From contig CANGDZ010000022.1 of NCBI GenBank assembly GCA_947452785.1, positions 1 to 46,823 of the forward strand: DNA of 46,823 bases. Reading direction: 5' to 3'. A model generated the notes under the pieces. The model made no database searches. It had not been told where the DNA came from and saw only the letters and a list, made by a program, of their open reading frames with translations. Positions within the stretch are counted from its first letter, which is position 1. Each line of letters begins with the position of its first letter. The position numbers were made by a program, and so were the translations under genes. This document shows, one piece after another, positions 34,805 through 43,379 of this stretch. This DNA is from Comamonadaceae bacterium (GTDB taxonomy: Bacteria; Pseudomonadota; Gammaproteobacteria; Burkholderiales; Burkholderiaceae_C).

Positions 34805-35938
34805 ATGTACGTGGCCGTCAAAGGCGGGGAAACCGCCATCCTCAACAGCTACAAGTTGCTCGCCGAGCAGCGACGCGGCGACACCGCGCAAGCCGAACTG
34901 AGCGTCGATCAAATTCGCCAGCAGCTCAAGCTGGCGGTGGACCGTGTCATGACCGAAGGCTCGGTGTACGACCCCGAGCTGGCGGCGCTCGCCATCAAAC
35001 AGGCCAGTGGTGATTTGGTTGAAGCCATTTTTTTGCTGCGCGCTTACCGCGCCACCTTGCCACGCTTGGGCAATACCTGTGCGCTGGACACCGCCCGCAT
35101 GCAGCTGGACCGGCGTATCTCGGCGACTTTCAAAGATTTGCCGGGCGGTCAGGTTTTAGGCCCGACCTACGACTACACCCAGCGTTTGCTGGACTTCACT
35201 TTGATGGCCAACGCACAAGCGGATGACGCGGCGCCGGACCTTGCCTTGCCTGCTGCCACCGCGCTGCCTGACAAAGTGCCCCGCGTGGTTGATCTGCTGA
35301 ACCAAGAGGGTTTGATTGAAACCTTTGAGCGACCCGAACATGACCCCGCGCCCCGTGACTTGACGCGGGAGCCGCTGCGCTTTCCCGCCGACCGTGCCAC
35401 GCGTTTGCAAAACATCGCCCGTGGCGACGAGGGTTTTTTACTGGCCATGGCCTATTCCACGCAACGTGGTTACTCGCACACCCACCCCTTTGTGGGTGAA
35501 GTGCGCTTAGGCCAAGTGGCCGTGGAGATCGAGCCTGAAGAACTCGGCTTTGCGATCTCCATTGGCGAGATGGAAATCACCGAATGTGAAATGGTGAATC
35601 AGTTCGCAGGCAGTAAAACCGAGCCGCCCAAGTTCACCCGCGGCTATGGTCTGGCCTTTGGCCACAGCGAGCGCAAAGCCATGGCCATGAGTTTGGTCGA
35701 CCGCGCCCTGCGCGCTGAAGAATTGGGTGAAGCCATCGAGTCGCCCGCGCAAATGCAGGAGTTTGTGCTTTCGCACAGTGACAGCCTGGAGGCCTCGGGC
35801 TTTGTGCAGCATTTGAAGTTGCCGCATTACGTGGACTTTCAGTCTGAGCTGGAGCTGGTGCGCAAGATGCGCGCGAAGTTGAGCAGCCCCGCAGACCCTG
35901 CTAGCGCCATCGCCTCGACCCGCCAGGAGAACGCATGA
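34805..35938 (+). CDS. phnI: C-P lyase core subunit PhnI
   Basis: 377 residues from MYVAVKGGETAILNSYKLLA; an upstream start in the same frame lies within phnH and is rejected. PhnI, with PhnG, H and L, catalyses displacement of adenine from ATP by methylphosphonate to form alpha-D-ribose-1-methylphosphonate 5'-triphosphate. Conserved blocks include the early KGGE, the central GNTCALDTARMQLDRRI, RGYSHTHPFVGEVR and FAISIGEMEITECEMVNQF. An AGAGGAAG ribosome site is nearby. Four-base overlap with phnJ. Confidence 0.96.
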   Translation: MYVAVKGGETAILNSYKLLAEQRRGDTAQAELSVDQIRQQLKLAVDRVMTEGSVYDPELAALAIKQASGDLVEAIFLLRAYRATLPRLGNTCALDTARMQLDRRISATFKDLPGGQVLGPTYDYTQRLLDFTLMANAQADDAAPDLALPAATALPDKVPRVVDLLNQEGLIETFERPEHDPAPRDLTREPLRFPADRATRLQNIARGDEGFLLAMAYSTQRGYSHTHPFVGEVRLGQVAVEIEPEELGFAISIGEMEITECEMVNQFAGSKTEPPKFTRGYGLAFGHSERKAMAMSLVDRALRAEELGEAIESPAQMQEFVLSHSDSLEASGFVQHLKLPHYVDFQSELELVRKMRAKLSSPADPASAIASTRQENA

Positions 35939-36786
35939 CCACGCCTGAAGTTAACTTTGCGTATCTTGACGAGCGCACCAAGCGCATGATCCGCCGCGCC
36001 ATTTTGAAAGCGGTGGCCATTCCTGGTTACCAAGTGCCGTTTGGCTCCAGAGAAATGCCACTGCCGTATGGCTGGGGTACTGGAGGCATCCAGGTCACTG
36101 CATCGGTCATTGGGCCCGACGACACGCTCAAAGTGATCGACCAAGGCTCCGATGACACGGTCAACGCCGTCAATATTCGGCGCTTTTTTGAACGCACGGC
36201 GGGCGTCAATACCACCACGCGCACCCATGAGGCCACGCTGATTCAGACGCGTCACCGCATTCCTGAAATGCCCTTGTCCGAGGGGCAAATTCTGGTCTAC
36301 CAAGTGCCTGTGCCTGAACCCATGCAACGCCTGGAGCCGCGTGAAACCGAGACCCGCACACTGCATGGCTTGGCCGAGTACGGCCTGATGCATGTGAAGC
36401 TGTATGAGGACATTGCGCGCTACGGCCACATTGCCACCACCTATGACTACCCGGTGATCGTGAACCACCGCTACATCATGTCGCCATCGCCGATCCCCAA
36501 GTTTGACAACCCCAAGATGCACATGAACCCGGCGTTGCAATTGTTTGGCGCGGGCCGCGAGAAACGCATTTATGCCGTGCCGCCCTACACCGCGGTCGAG
36601 AGTCTGGCGTTTGAGGATCATCCTTTTGAAATTCAAAAATGGAATGCTGTCTGCGCCCACTGTGGTGCCACCGATTCGTTTCTGGACGAAGTCATCACCG
36701 ACGACGCTGGGGGTCGACTGCATATTTGTTCGGATTCGGACTTTTGCCAAACACGGCAAGACGAACAGAGCACGGAGGCGGCATGA
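35935..36786 (+). CDS. phnJ: C-P lyase catalytic subunit PhnJ
   Basis: 283 residues. This radical-SAM subunit cleaves the carbon-phosphorus bond of ribose-1-phosphonate 5-phosphate to a cyclic phosphate. The Cys pattern CX2CX21CX5C is exact (Cys240, Cys243, Cys265, Cys271), giving the iron-sulfur cluster ligands and the catalytic Cys. Other marks: NFAYLDERTKRMIRRAILKA at the start, YGWGTGGIQ, IRRFFERTAGV and RHRIPEMPLSEGQILVYQ-like residues. All key residues are present, so the enzyme should be functional. Four-base overlap with the GNAT gene that follows. Confidence 0.97.
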   Translation: MTTPEVNFAYLDERTKRMIRRAILKAVAIPGYQVPFGSREMPLPYGWGTGGIQVTASVIGPDDTLKVIDQGSDDTVNAVNIRRFFERTAGVNTTTRTHEATLIQTRHRIPEMPLSEGQILVYQVPVPEPMQRLEPRETETRTLHGLAEYGLMHVKLYEDIARYGHIATTYDYPVIVNHRYIMSPSPIPKFDNPKMHMNPALQLFGAGREKRIYAVPPYTAVESLAFEDHPFEIQKWNAVCAHCGATDSFLDEVITDDAGGRLHICSDSDFCQTRQDEQSTEAA

Positions 36787-37250
36787 GTGTGCTCATTCGC
36801 CAAGCCACGGTCCAAGACTTGGCTGATGTGCTGCAGCTCTATGCCCAGCCAGCCATGGACAACGGCCAGGTGCTGTCGCTGCCAGAGGCTGAGCAGCAAT
36901 TTGCCCAGTTCAGCCTGTATCCCAACTACCGTTTGTTTGTCGCTTGCGAAGCGCAGAGCGATGCCCCTGCATCGGCAGGCCGAGTGGTCGGCACCTACGC
37001 TTTGTTGGTGATGCACAACTTGGCTCACCAGGGCACGCCATCTGCCATTGTGGAAGACGTGGTGGTCAGCGCTGAGCGCCAATCACAAGGCATAGGCCGC
37101 GCCATGATGGCGTCCGCCATGGACTTGGCGCGTGAAGCCGGTTGCTACAAGCTGGTGCTGTCGTCTAACCAAAAGCGCGAACGCGCACACGCCTTTTACG
37201 AGTCGCTGGGCTTTCAGCGCCATGGTTTCAGTTTTCAGATCGAGATTTGA
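36783..37250 (+). CDS. GNAT-family N-acetyltransferase inside the phn operon (PhnO-like position)
   Basis: 155 residues from MSVLIRQATVQDL; the longer upstream frame lies inside phnJ. The GNAT fold shows the acetyl-CoA loop ERQSQGIGRAMMASAM, the preceding strand IVEDVVVS, and the last helix KRERAHAFYESLGFQRHGFSF. In enteric bacteria PhnO acetylates aminoalkylphosphonates to detoxify or prepare them; this protein is in the operon but its similarity to PhnO itself cannot be judged by eye. Start overlaps phnJ by four bases; phnK follows after one base. Confidence 0.82.
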   Translation: MSVLIRQATVQDLADVLQLYAQPAMDNGQVLSLPEAEQQFAQFSLYPNYRLFVACEAQSDAPASAGRVVGTYALLVMHNLAHQGTPSAIVEDVVVSAERQSQGIGRAMMASAMDLAREAGCYKLVLSSNQKRERAHAFYESLGFQRHGFSFQIEI

Positions 37251-37251
37251 C

Positions 37252-38040
37252 ATGCCGACCTTAGACAACTCTCCGCCCTTGCTGCGCGTGCGCGGCGTGG
37301 GCAAAAATTATGGTGACCGCGTCGCCCTGCAAGACGCCAGCTTTGACTTGTGGCCCGGTGAGGTGATGGCCGTGGTTGGCGAATCAGGCTCGGGCAAAAC
37401 CACCTTGCTCAACGCCATTGCCGCCCGCAGTCGCCCGGATGTGGGACAGGTTGAGTTTCTCAGCCGCGAGGGTCAGCTGCAAGATGTGTATGCCATGAGC
37501 CAAGCGCAACAGCGCCTGCTGGCACGCACCGACTGGGGCTTTGTGCATCAAAACGCGGCCGATGGTTTGCGCATGGACGTGTCGGCCGGGGCCAATGTGG
37601 GTGAGCGCCTGATGGGCTTGGGCGAAAGGCATTACGGGCGCTTGCGCAGCACCGCCGAAGACTGGTTACAGCGCGTGGAAATTGACGCCTCACGCATCGA
37701 CGACACGCCGCGCACTTTTTCGGGCGGCATGCGCCAGCGCTTGCAAATTGCGCGCAACTTGGTCACCCGCCCGCGCCTGGTGTTCATGGACGAGCCTACC
37801 TCCGGGCTGGATGTGTCAGTGCAAGCGCGCTTGCTCGACTTGCTTCGCCAACTCTCACGGCAAATGCAATTGGCCGTGGTCATCGTCACGCACGACTTGG
37901 CCGTTGCCCGTTTGCTGGCGCACCGCATGATGGTCATGCAGCAAGGCTGTGTGGTGGAGTCGGGCCTGACGGATCAAGTGCTTGACGACCCGCAGCACCC
38001 CTACACCCAGTTGCTGGTGTCTTCTGTTTTACAACCTTGA
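37252..38040 (+). CDS. phnK: C-P lyase ABC-type ATPase subunit PhnK
   Basis: 262 residues. ABC-type ATPase that binds the C-P lyase core rather than a membrane permease. Walker A is GESGSGKTT, the signature is FSGGMRQRLQ, Walker B is LVFMDEPTSGLD and the switch His is in VVIVTHDLAVARLLA. An oligopeptide-transporter-like fold (GxxxDP-QHPYT ending) is typical for PhnK. The ATG at 37252 follows the GNAT stop by one base; a longer in-frame start at 37132 lies within the GNAT gene. Confidence 0.94.
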   Translation: MPTLDNSPPLLRVRGVGKNYGDRVALQDASFDLWPGEVMAVVGESGSGKTTLLNAIAARSRPDVGQVEFLSREGQLQDVYAMSQAQQRLLARTDWGFVHQNAADGLRMDVSAGANVGERLMGLGERHYGRLRSTAEDWLQRVEIDASRIDDTPRTFSGGMRQRLQIARNLVTRPRLVFMDEPTSGLDVSVQARLLDLLRQLSRQMQLAVVIVTHDLAVARLLAHRMMVMQQGCVVESGLTDQVLDDPQHPYTQLLVSSVLQP

Positions 38041-38059
38041 ACTGCTTGAGAGAACCACG

Positions 38060-38764
38060 ATGCTGCATATGAAACAGGTGTCCAAGCGCTTCACGCTGCA
38101 CCACCAACACGGGGCCCAGTTGCAGGTACTGCACCAGGTTGATTTGAACGTCGGCCCCGGCGAATGCGTGGTGCTCGATGGCCCATCGGGCATGGGCAAG
38201 AGTACGTTGCTGAAACTCATTTACGCGAACTACCGCGCCACCAGTGGCCAGATTGAGGTGCACCAAGCCGATGGCAAGGTGCTGGAGTTGACCCAGGCCT
38301 CACCACGTGAACTGGTGCGCATGCGCCGGGACACGGTCGGCTATGTGAGCCAATTTTTGCGCGTGATCCCACGCGTGTCGGCGCTGGATGTGGTGGCTGA
38401 ATCGCTGATCGACGATGCCGCAGACCAAGTGGACGCCATTGAAGCCGCACGTGAACAAGCGCGGGTCTGGTTGACGCGTTTGAGCATCCCCGAGCGACTG
38501 TGGCCCTTGCCGCCAGCCACTTTCTCCGGCGGTGAGCAGCAGCGCGTGAACATCGCGCGCAACATGATCAAGCCCCGACCCATTCTGTTGCTCGACGAGC
38601 CCACCGCGTCTTTAGACGCCGCCAACACCCATACCGTCATCACACTGATTCAAGAGGCCGTTGCGCGCGGCACTGCCTTGGTGGGTATTTTTCATGATGC
38701 GAGCGTGGGGCAGGCTGTGGCCACCCGACGCATCGATGTCGCTCAATTCAGGACCCCCGCATGA
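38060..38764 (+). CDS. phnL: C-P lyase ABC-type ATPase subunit PhnL
   Basis: 234 residues from MLHMKQVSKRFTLHHQ. ABC ATPase with Walker A GPSGMGKST, the signature FSGGEQQRVNIARNM, Walker B ILLLDEPTASLD and the switch His in GIFHDASVG. The segment SQFLRVIPRVSALDVVAE is typical of PhnL. It supports the PhnGHI reaction; the PhnL ABC half is needed in vivo for C-P lyase. The Walker A has Met instead of the usual Ser, a minor change. It overlaps phnM by four bases. A start at 37982 would lie in phnK and is rejected. Confidence 0.94.
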   Translation: MLHMKQVSKRFTLHHQHGAQLQVLHQVDLNVGPGECVVLDGPSGMGKSTLLKLIYANYRATSGQIEVHQADGKVLELTQASPRELVRMRRDTVGYVSQFLRVIPRVSALDVVAESLIDDAADQVDAIEAAREQARVWLTRLSIPERLWPLPPATFSGGEQQRVNIARNMIKPRPILLLDEPTASLDAANTHTVITLIQEAVARGTALVGIFHDASVGQAVATRRIDVAQFRTPA

Positions 38765-39915
38765 ACTCCCTTGTTTTTAAAAATGCCCAAATGGTTTTGC
38801 CCCACGAGGTCGTGTCGGGCAGCGTCTCTGTTGTTGAGGGGTTGATTGCTGCGGTGGACCAAGGCCCCGCCATGCATGCCGAAGGCTGGGATCTTGAGGG
38901 CGACTACCTGATGCCCGGCTTTGTCGAGATGCACACCGACAATTTTGAGCGCCACCTGATGCCACGCCCCAAAGTGCAATGGGCCGAAATGCCCGCCTTG
39001 CTGGCGCACGACGCCGAGGTGGCGGCCTCAGGCATCACCACGGTGTTCGATGCACTGGGTGTGGGCGATGCCGACTCAGACAGTTTGCGTGGCAGCACCT
39101 GGGATGCGGTGCTGAACGTGCTGGAGGTCTGCAGTGCAGAAAACTTATTGCGTGCTGATCACCATCTGCACGTGCGCTGTGAGTTGCCTGCCCCCAATAC
39201 CATCGATTTGTTTGCGCCCTTTCATGATCACCCGCGCTTGTCGTTAATCTCGCTGATGGACCACACCCCCGGTCAGCGCCAGTGGGAAAACATCGACGTG
39301 GCCCGGGTTTACTACACCGGCAAAAAAGGCTGGTCGAATGAAAAGTTCGAACGCCAGGTGCTGCACGCGGCTGAATTGCAAGCGCGTTACGCAGCGCCGC
39401 ACCGCGCCTACTTTGTGAACTATTGCCATACACATCACATTGCGCTGGCCAGCCACGACGACACCACGCCCGACCATGTGCAGCAAGCCCACGCCGAGGG
39501 CGCCAGCATGTCGGAGTTCCCCACTACCTTGCTGGCCGCACAAACAGCGCATGCCCACGGTTTGCTCACGGTGATGGGTGGGCCCAATGTGGTGCGCGGG
39601 GGCTCGCATTCGGGCAATGTGTCGGCGGCCGAGTTGGCGCGCCATGGCTTGCTGGACATTTTGTCGTCTGACTATGTGCCCGGCAGTTTGCTCAGTGCGG
39701 TCGTGCGCTTGGTCGACGACGGTATTTACAGTTTGCCGCAAGCGGTGGCCACCGTCACGCACAACCCAGCGCAAGCCACCGGTCTCAAAGACCGGGGGCA
39801 GATCGCCGTGGGGCAGCGCGCTGATTTGATTCAAGTGCGCTTTGTGGCCTTGCCCCAAGGCGGGCGCCATGCCGTGGTGCGGGCGGTGTGGCGCGAAGGG
39901 CAGCGTGTGTTGTGA
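38761..39915 (+). CDS. phnM: Alpha-D-ribose 1-methylphosphonate 5-triphosphate diphosphatase PhnM
   Basis: 384-residue amidohydrolase-superfamily enzyme that removes pyrophosphate to give ribose-1-methylphosphonate 5-phosphate, the PhnJ substrate. The first metal-binding motif is PGFVEMHTDNFERH (His-x-Asp, PhnM-type), followed by GVGDADSDSLR, the metal His pair in NYCHTHHIALASHDD, and the late Asp in ILSSDYVPGSLL. Length matches E. coli PhnM (378). Last gene of the phnG-M transcript, followed by a 104-base control region for phnC. Confidence 0.96.
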   Translation: MNSLVFKNAQMVLPHEVVSGSVSVVEGLIAAVDQGPAMHAEGWDLEGDYLMPGFVEMHTDNFERHLMPRPKVQWAEMPALLAHDAEVAASGITTVFDALGVGDADSDSLRGSTWDAVLNVLEVCSAENLLRADHHLHVRCELPAPNTIDLFAPFHDHPRLSLISLMDHTPGQRQWENIDVARVYYTGKKGWSNEKFERQVLHAAELQARYAAPHRAYFVNYCHTHHIALASHDDTTPDHVQQAHAEGASMSEFPTTLLAAQTAHAHGLLTVMGGPNVVRGGSHSGNVSAAELARHGLLDILSSDYVPGSLLSAVVRLVDDGIYSLPQAVATVTHNPAQATGLKDRGQIAVGQRADLIQVRFVALPQGGRHAVVRAVWREGQRVL

Positions 39916-39931
39916 GCGCGGAGTGCTTGAA

Positions 39932-39970
39932 TGACATCCAAACTTCCCGGGGTTGTCAAAAGCCTGTCAC
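39932..39970 (+). promoter_or_regulatory. Pho box upstream of phnC
   Basis: TGTCAA (39954-39959) and TGTCAC (39965-39970) form an 11-base direct repeat. TGACAT at 39932-39937 is in phase 22 bases upstream. It lies just before the PhnF-type operator. Confidence 0.75.
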
Positions 39971-39990
39971 ATATGCTGCGCACACTCAGC

Positions 39991-40002
39991 TTGTATAGAC
40001 AT
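39991..40002. promoter_or_regulatory. Second putative PhnF operator, upstream of phnC
   Basis: TTGTATAGACAT differs by one base from the site at 33643-33654 and lies at nearly the same distance (17 bases) before the start codon. It places the transporter and the HD gene under the same repressor. Confidence 0.75.
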
Positions 40003-40019
40003 CTTGAGGCAATTGCGCC

Positions 40020-40874
40020 ATGGCACTGAAGATTCAAAATTTAGACAAACATTTCCCCAACGGAAAACACGCCTTGCGCGACATCAATCTGAGTATTGGT
40101 GAGGGCGAAATGGTGGCCTTGATCGGCGCCTCGGGTTCCGGTAAGTCCACCTTGCTGCGTATGGTGGCCGGTTTGTTGCCGGCGGATGCAGGGCCAGGAT
40201 CTTTGATCGAAGTGAATGGACACTGCGTACAACGGGACGGACGCATTGCCAGCGACATTCGCACCATTCGCTCGCAAGTGGGCTTTGTTTTTCAGCAATT
40301 CAATTTGGTGGACCGTTTGCCCGTGCTGGTCAATGTGTTGGTGGGGCGTTTGCACTGCATGCCGCTATGGCGCGGCGTGATGCGTTGGTTCAATGCCCAT
40401 GAACGCACGTTGGGGCTGGAGGCTTTACAGCGTGTAGGCATTTTGGAATGCCACGGTCAACGTGCTTCGACCTTGTCTGGCGGGCAACAGCAACGCGCAG
40501 CGATTGCGCGCACCTTGGTGCAAGGCGCCAAGCTGGTGCTGGCCGATGAGCCGATTGCCTCGCTGGACCCCGAATCGTCCCGCAATGTGATGGAAATTTT
40601 GACCCGTATTCAGCGTGAAGATGGCCGCACCGTAGTGGTCTCTTTGCACCAGGTGGACATGGCCATTCGCTATTGCCCCCGCGTGATTGCGCTGAACCAA
40701 GGCCAGGTGGTCTATGACGGGCTGTCAGCCAACTTGACGCCTGCTTTGCTGCGCCAGTTGTACGGCATGCAAGCCGATGAATTTTTGAGTGGCAGCGAGT
40801 TGCTCACCAAAGTTCCTGCTCAAGACACTGTGCCAGTCTTGGCATGGGCTGCGCCCATCGCCCAGATGGCTTGA
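40020..40874 (+). CDS. phnC: Phosphonate ABC transporter ATPase PhnC
   Basis: 284-residue cytoplasmic ATPase of the PhnCDE importer. Walker A is [13 protein letters not shown], the Q-loop is in [17 protein letters not shown], the signature is [13 protein letters not shown], Walker B is [15 protein letters not shown] and the switch His is in [12 protein letters not shown]. The family mark [15 protein letters not shown] matches PhnC. The C-terminus is slightly longer than in E. coli PhnC. A GAGG ribosome site lies between the PhnF-type operator and the ATG. Confidence 0.95.
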   Translation: MALKIQNLDKHFPNGKHALRDINLSIGEGEMVALIGASGSGKSTLLRMVAGLLPADAGPGSLIEVNGHCVQRDGRIASDIRTIRSQVGFVFQQFNLVDRLPVLVNVLVGRLHCMPLWRGVMRWFNAHERTLGLEALQRVGILECHGQRASTLSGGQQQRAAIARTLVQGAKLVLADEPIASLDPESSRNVMEILTRIQREDGRTVVVSLHQVDMAIRYCPRVIALNQGQVVYDGLSANLTPALLRQLYGMQADEFLSGSELLTKVPAQDTVPVLAWAAPIAQMA

Positions 40875-40912
40875 ATCTCTCTTTTACTTTTAAACCTGCT
40901 GGAGATCCTACT

Positions 40913-41857
40913 ATGTTCAAAAAATCATTGACCGCACTGGCCTTGGGCCTGAGCTTGATGGGCGCCATGGCGCAAGATATCAGCTTTGGCTTTATTTCGA
41001 CCGAATCTAGTCAAAACATCAAGTCCGATTGGCAGCCGCTGATTGACGACATGGAAAAGCAGACCGGTTTGAAGGTCAAGGCTTTCTTTGCGACCGATTA
41101 CGCCGGCATTATCGAAGCCATGCGCTTTAACAAAGTGCAACTGGCCTGGATGGGCAACAAGTCGGCCATGGAGGCTGTGGACCGTTCTAACGGTGAAGTG
41201 TTTGCGCAAATGGTCAACGCCGATGGCACTCAAGGTTATTACTCGCACCTGATCGTGCACAAAGACAGCCCGATCAATAACCTGGACGACATGTTCAAAA
41301 ACGGCAAGAACTTGAGCTTTGGCAATGGCGACCCGAACTCCACATCGGGCTTTTTGGTGCCTAGTTTTTATGTGTTTGCACAAAACAAGCAAGACCCCAA
41401 AACACTGTTCAAAGTGATGCGCAGCGCTAACCACGAAACCAATGCCTTGGCTGTGGCCAACAAGCAAGTCGATGTGGCGACCAACAACAGCGAAAATTTG
41501 GAAAAGCTCCAAGGGCGTCAACCTGAAAAAGTCAAAGACATCAAAGTCATCTGGACCTCCCCACTGATCGCTTTGGATCCTTTGGTGATCAGCAAAGGCT
41601 TGCCTGAAGCGACCAAGACGAAGATCAAAAACTTCTTCTACAACTACGCCAAAACCGACGCGCGTGAAAAAGAAATTGTCATGAAGATTTCGAAGTTGTC
41701 GGGCTTTAAAGCGTCGACCAACGACCAACTCAAACCGATTCGCCAATTGGATTTGTTTGGCAAGCGCAACAAGATCGATGCTGACACCACCCTGTCTGAC
41801 GCTGACAAAAAGACCAAACTGATTGAAATCGATCAGCAATTGGCTGCCTTGAAATAA
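40913..41857 (+). CDS. phnD: Phosphonate ABC transporter periplasmic binding protein PhnD
   Basis: 314 residues from [18 protein letters not shown], with a GGAG ribosome site eight bases upstream (an in-frame start at 40844 lies in phnC). Sec signal peptide with cleavage after AMA. Family marks of the PhnD binding fold: [40 protein letters not shown] and [15 protein letters not shown], where Ser-Thr-Ser contacts the phosphonate. Expected ligands are alkyl or aminoalkyl phosphonates. Second gene of the phnCDE operon. Confidence 0.95.
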   Translation: MFKKSLTALALGLSLMGAMAQDISFGFISTESSQNIKSDWQPLIDDMEKQTGLKVKAFFATDYAGIIEAMRFNKVQLAWMGNKSAMEAVDRSNGEVFAQMVNADGTQGYYSHLIVHKDSPINNLDDMFKNGKNLSFGNGDPNSTSGFLVPSFYVFAQNKQDPKTLFKVMRSANHETNALAVANKQVDVATNNSENLEKLQGRQPEKVKDIKVIWTSPLIALDPLVISKGLPEATKTKIKNFFYNYAKTDAREKEIVMKISKLSGFKASTNDQLKPIRQLDLFGKRNKIDADTTLSDADKKTKLIEIDQQLAALK

Positions 41858-41877
41858 GTTCTGTGACGGTACTTCGC

Positions 41878-42684
41878 ATGTCTACCCCCGCCAATTTAAA
41901 AATGCAGGCCTTGGCCGAGTCGGCCGCTTCATCGCGCAGCCTGAGTTGGTATTTGTGCTGGGGCGCTTTGCTGGCTTTACTGGCCTGGTCTTGGCAAGGG
42001 GCAGACATGCGGCCTATGGAGTTGTGGCGCGACTCCGGCAATATGAAAACCTATGCGGCGGAATTTTTTCCGCCTAATTTTGGCCACTGGCGCATCTATC
42101 TGGACGAGATGCTGGTGACCTTACAGATCGCGTTGTGGGGCACGGCATTGGCCGTGGTCACGGCCATACCGATGGGCCTTTTGGCTTCGTCCAACATCGT
42201 GCCCTGGTGGGTCTACCAGCCGGTGCGTCGCGTGATGGACGCATGCCGCGCCATCAATGAGATGGTGTTCGCCATGCTGTTTGTCGTGGCCGTGGGCCTG
42301 GGGCCTTTTGCCGGGGTCTTGGCCTTGTGGATACATACCACCGGCATCTTGGCCAAGTTGTTTTCTGAAGCAGTCGAAGCCATCGACCCTCAGCCGGTCG
42401 AAGGCATCCGGTCTACCGGTGCCACGGCTTTGCATGAAATTGTGTACGGCGTGATTCCGCAGGTCATGCCCCTATGGATTTCATTTGCCTTGTACCGATT
42501 CGAGTCCAATGTGCGCTCTGCCACCGTGGTCGGCATGGTCGGGGCGGGCGGTATCGGTGTGGTGCTGTGGGAAATCATCCGCGGTTTTCAATACGCCGAG
42601 ACCGGCGCTGTGATGCTGATCATCATTGTCACGGTCAGTTTGATTGATTTGATTTCATCCCGTATTCGCCAATTTTTTGTCTGA
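41878..42684 (+). CDS. phnE: Phosphonate ABC transporter permease PhnE
   Basis: 268-residue inner-membrane permease with about six helices. The region [39 protein letters not shown] and the EAA loop [21 protein letters not shown] are typical of Phn[18 protein letters not shown] follows. It forms the channel with PhnC energising it. ATG at 41878 is preferred; a GTG at 41863 would add five residues. The HD-domain gene begins nine bases after its stop, so all four genes form one unit. Confidence 0.94.
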   Translation: MSTPANLKMQALAESAASSRSLSWYLCWGALLALLAWSWQGADMRPMELWRDSGNMKTYAAEFFPPNFGHWRIYLDEMLVTLQIALWGTALAVVTAIPMGLLASSNIVPWWVYQPVRRVMDACRAINEMVFAMLFVVAVGLGPFAGVLALWIHTTGILAKLFSEAVEAIDPQPVEGIRSTGATALHEIVYGVIPQVMPLWISFALYRFESNVRSATVVGMVGAGGIGVVLWEIIRGFQYAETGAVMLIIIVTVSLIDLISSRIRQFFV

Positions 42685-42692
42685 GGTGCCTC

Positions 42693-43244
42693 ATGTCCCT
42701 GACCCTGTCGCAAGTCACTGATCTTTTACAAAACCACGGTCAAAACCAATACGGCATGGAGGCGGTCAGTCAGTTGGAACATGCTTTGCAGTGCGCGGAC
42801 CTGGCAGAGAAAGCAGGGGAAACTGCCGAGACTATTGCCGCGTCATTGCTTCACGATCTCGGCCATATGCTGGTGGCTCAAGGTCTAGGGCAGCAAGAAA
42901 TCGACACCCGCAAGGACGACCTGCATCAGTTCATGGCCTTGCCGTTTTTACGGGGCTTGTTCACCGACGCCGTGCTGGAGCCGATTCGCATGCATGTGGA
43001 TGCCAAGCGCTATTTGTGCCTGATCGATCCAGGCTATTGGGCCGAGTTATCGCCCGCTTCCAAACACAGCTTGGAGCAGCAAGGCGGCATCTTCAGCGAG
43101 TCACAAGCGGATAGCTTCATGCAGCAACCCTATGCCGCTGAGGCGGTTCGTTTGCGTCGCTATGACGATTTGGCCAAAACACCGCTGAAGGTTGTGCCTT
43201 CTCTTGTGCACTTTGAATACTATTTAAATCAGGCTTGCATCTGA
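42693..43244 (+). CDS. PhnZ-like HD-domain oxygenase (phosphonate-operon HDIG protein)
   Basis: 183 residues. HD-domain protein of the kind linked with phosphonate operons. Its residues line up with the di-iron oxygenase PhnZ: Tyr20, Glu23 and His30 are spaced exactly as PhnZ Tyr24, Glu27, His34; the HD pair is His54-Asp55 (PhnZ 58-59); His78 and His101 match the next ligands, and Lys105 follows His101 by four as in PhnZ. A C-terminal Asp (159/160) completes the site. PhnZ cleaves 2-amino-1-hydroxyethylphosphonate and relatives cleave hydroxymethylphosphonate. The partner hydroxylase PhnY is not in the window. Its substrate is unknown. Confidence 0.88.
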   Translation: MSLTLSQVTDLLQNHGQNQYGMEAVSQLEHALQCADLAEKAGETAETIAASLLHDLGHMLVAQGLGQQEIDTRKDDLHQFMALPFLRGLFTDAVLEPIRMHVDAKRYLCLIDPGYWAELSPASKHSLEQQGGIFSESQADSFMQQPYAAEAVRLRRYDDLAKTPLKVVPSLVHFEYYLNQACI

Positions 43245-43261
43245 GTTTTTATTTTTTGAAG

Positions 43262-43289
43262 TGTCATAAAAATTTCATAAAAATGCCGC
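43262..43289 (+). promoter_or_regulatory. Pho box upstream of the TonB-dependent receptor
   Basis: TGTCAT (43262), TTTCAT (43273) and TGCCGC (43284) follow each other every 11 bases, with AAAAA as both spacers. A TATTGT -10 candidate lies 11 bases beyond, at 43301. It is preceded only by the stop of the HD gene. Confidence 0.8.
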
Positions 43290-43379
43290 AGTAGTGACTT
43301 TATTGTTTTTTACAGTTCTCCCAGTTGAGAAAAGTTATTTTCACTTTTCTTATCTGTTCAACCTCAGCTGTAAAAATTC

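Noticed and set aside
40925-41839. Open frame of 304 codons opposite phnD
   Set aside because: Antisense to the complete PhnD gene, without ribosome site or known fold.
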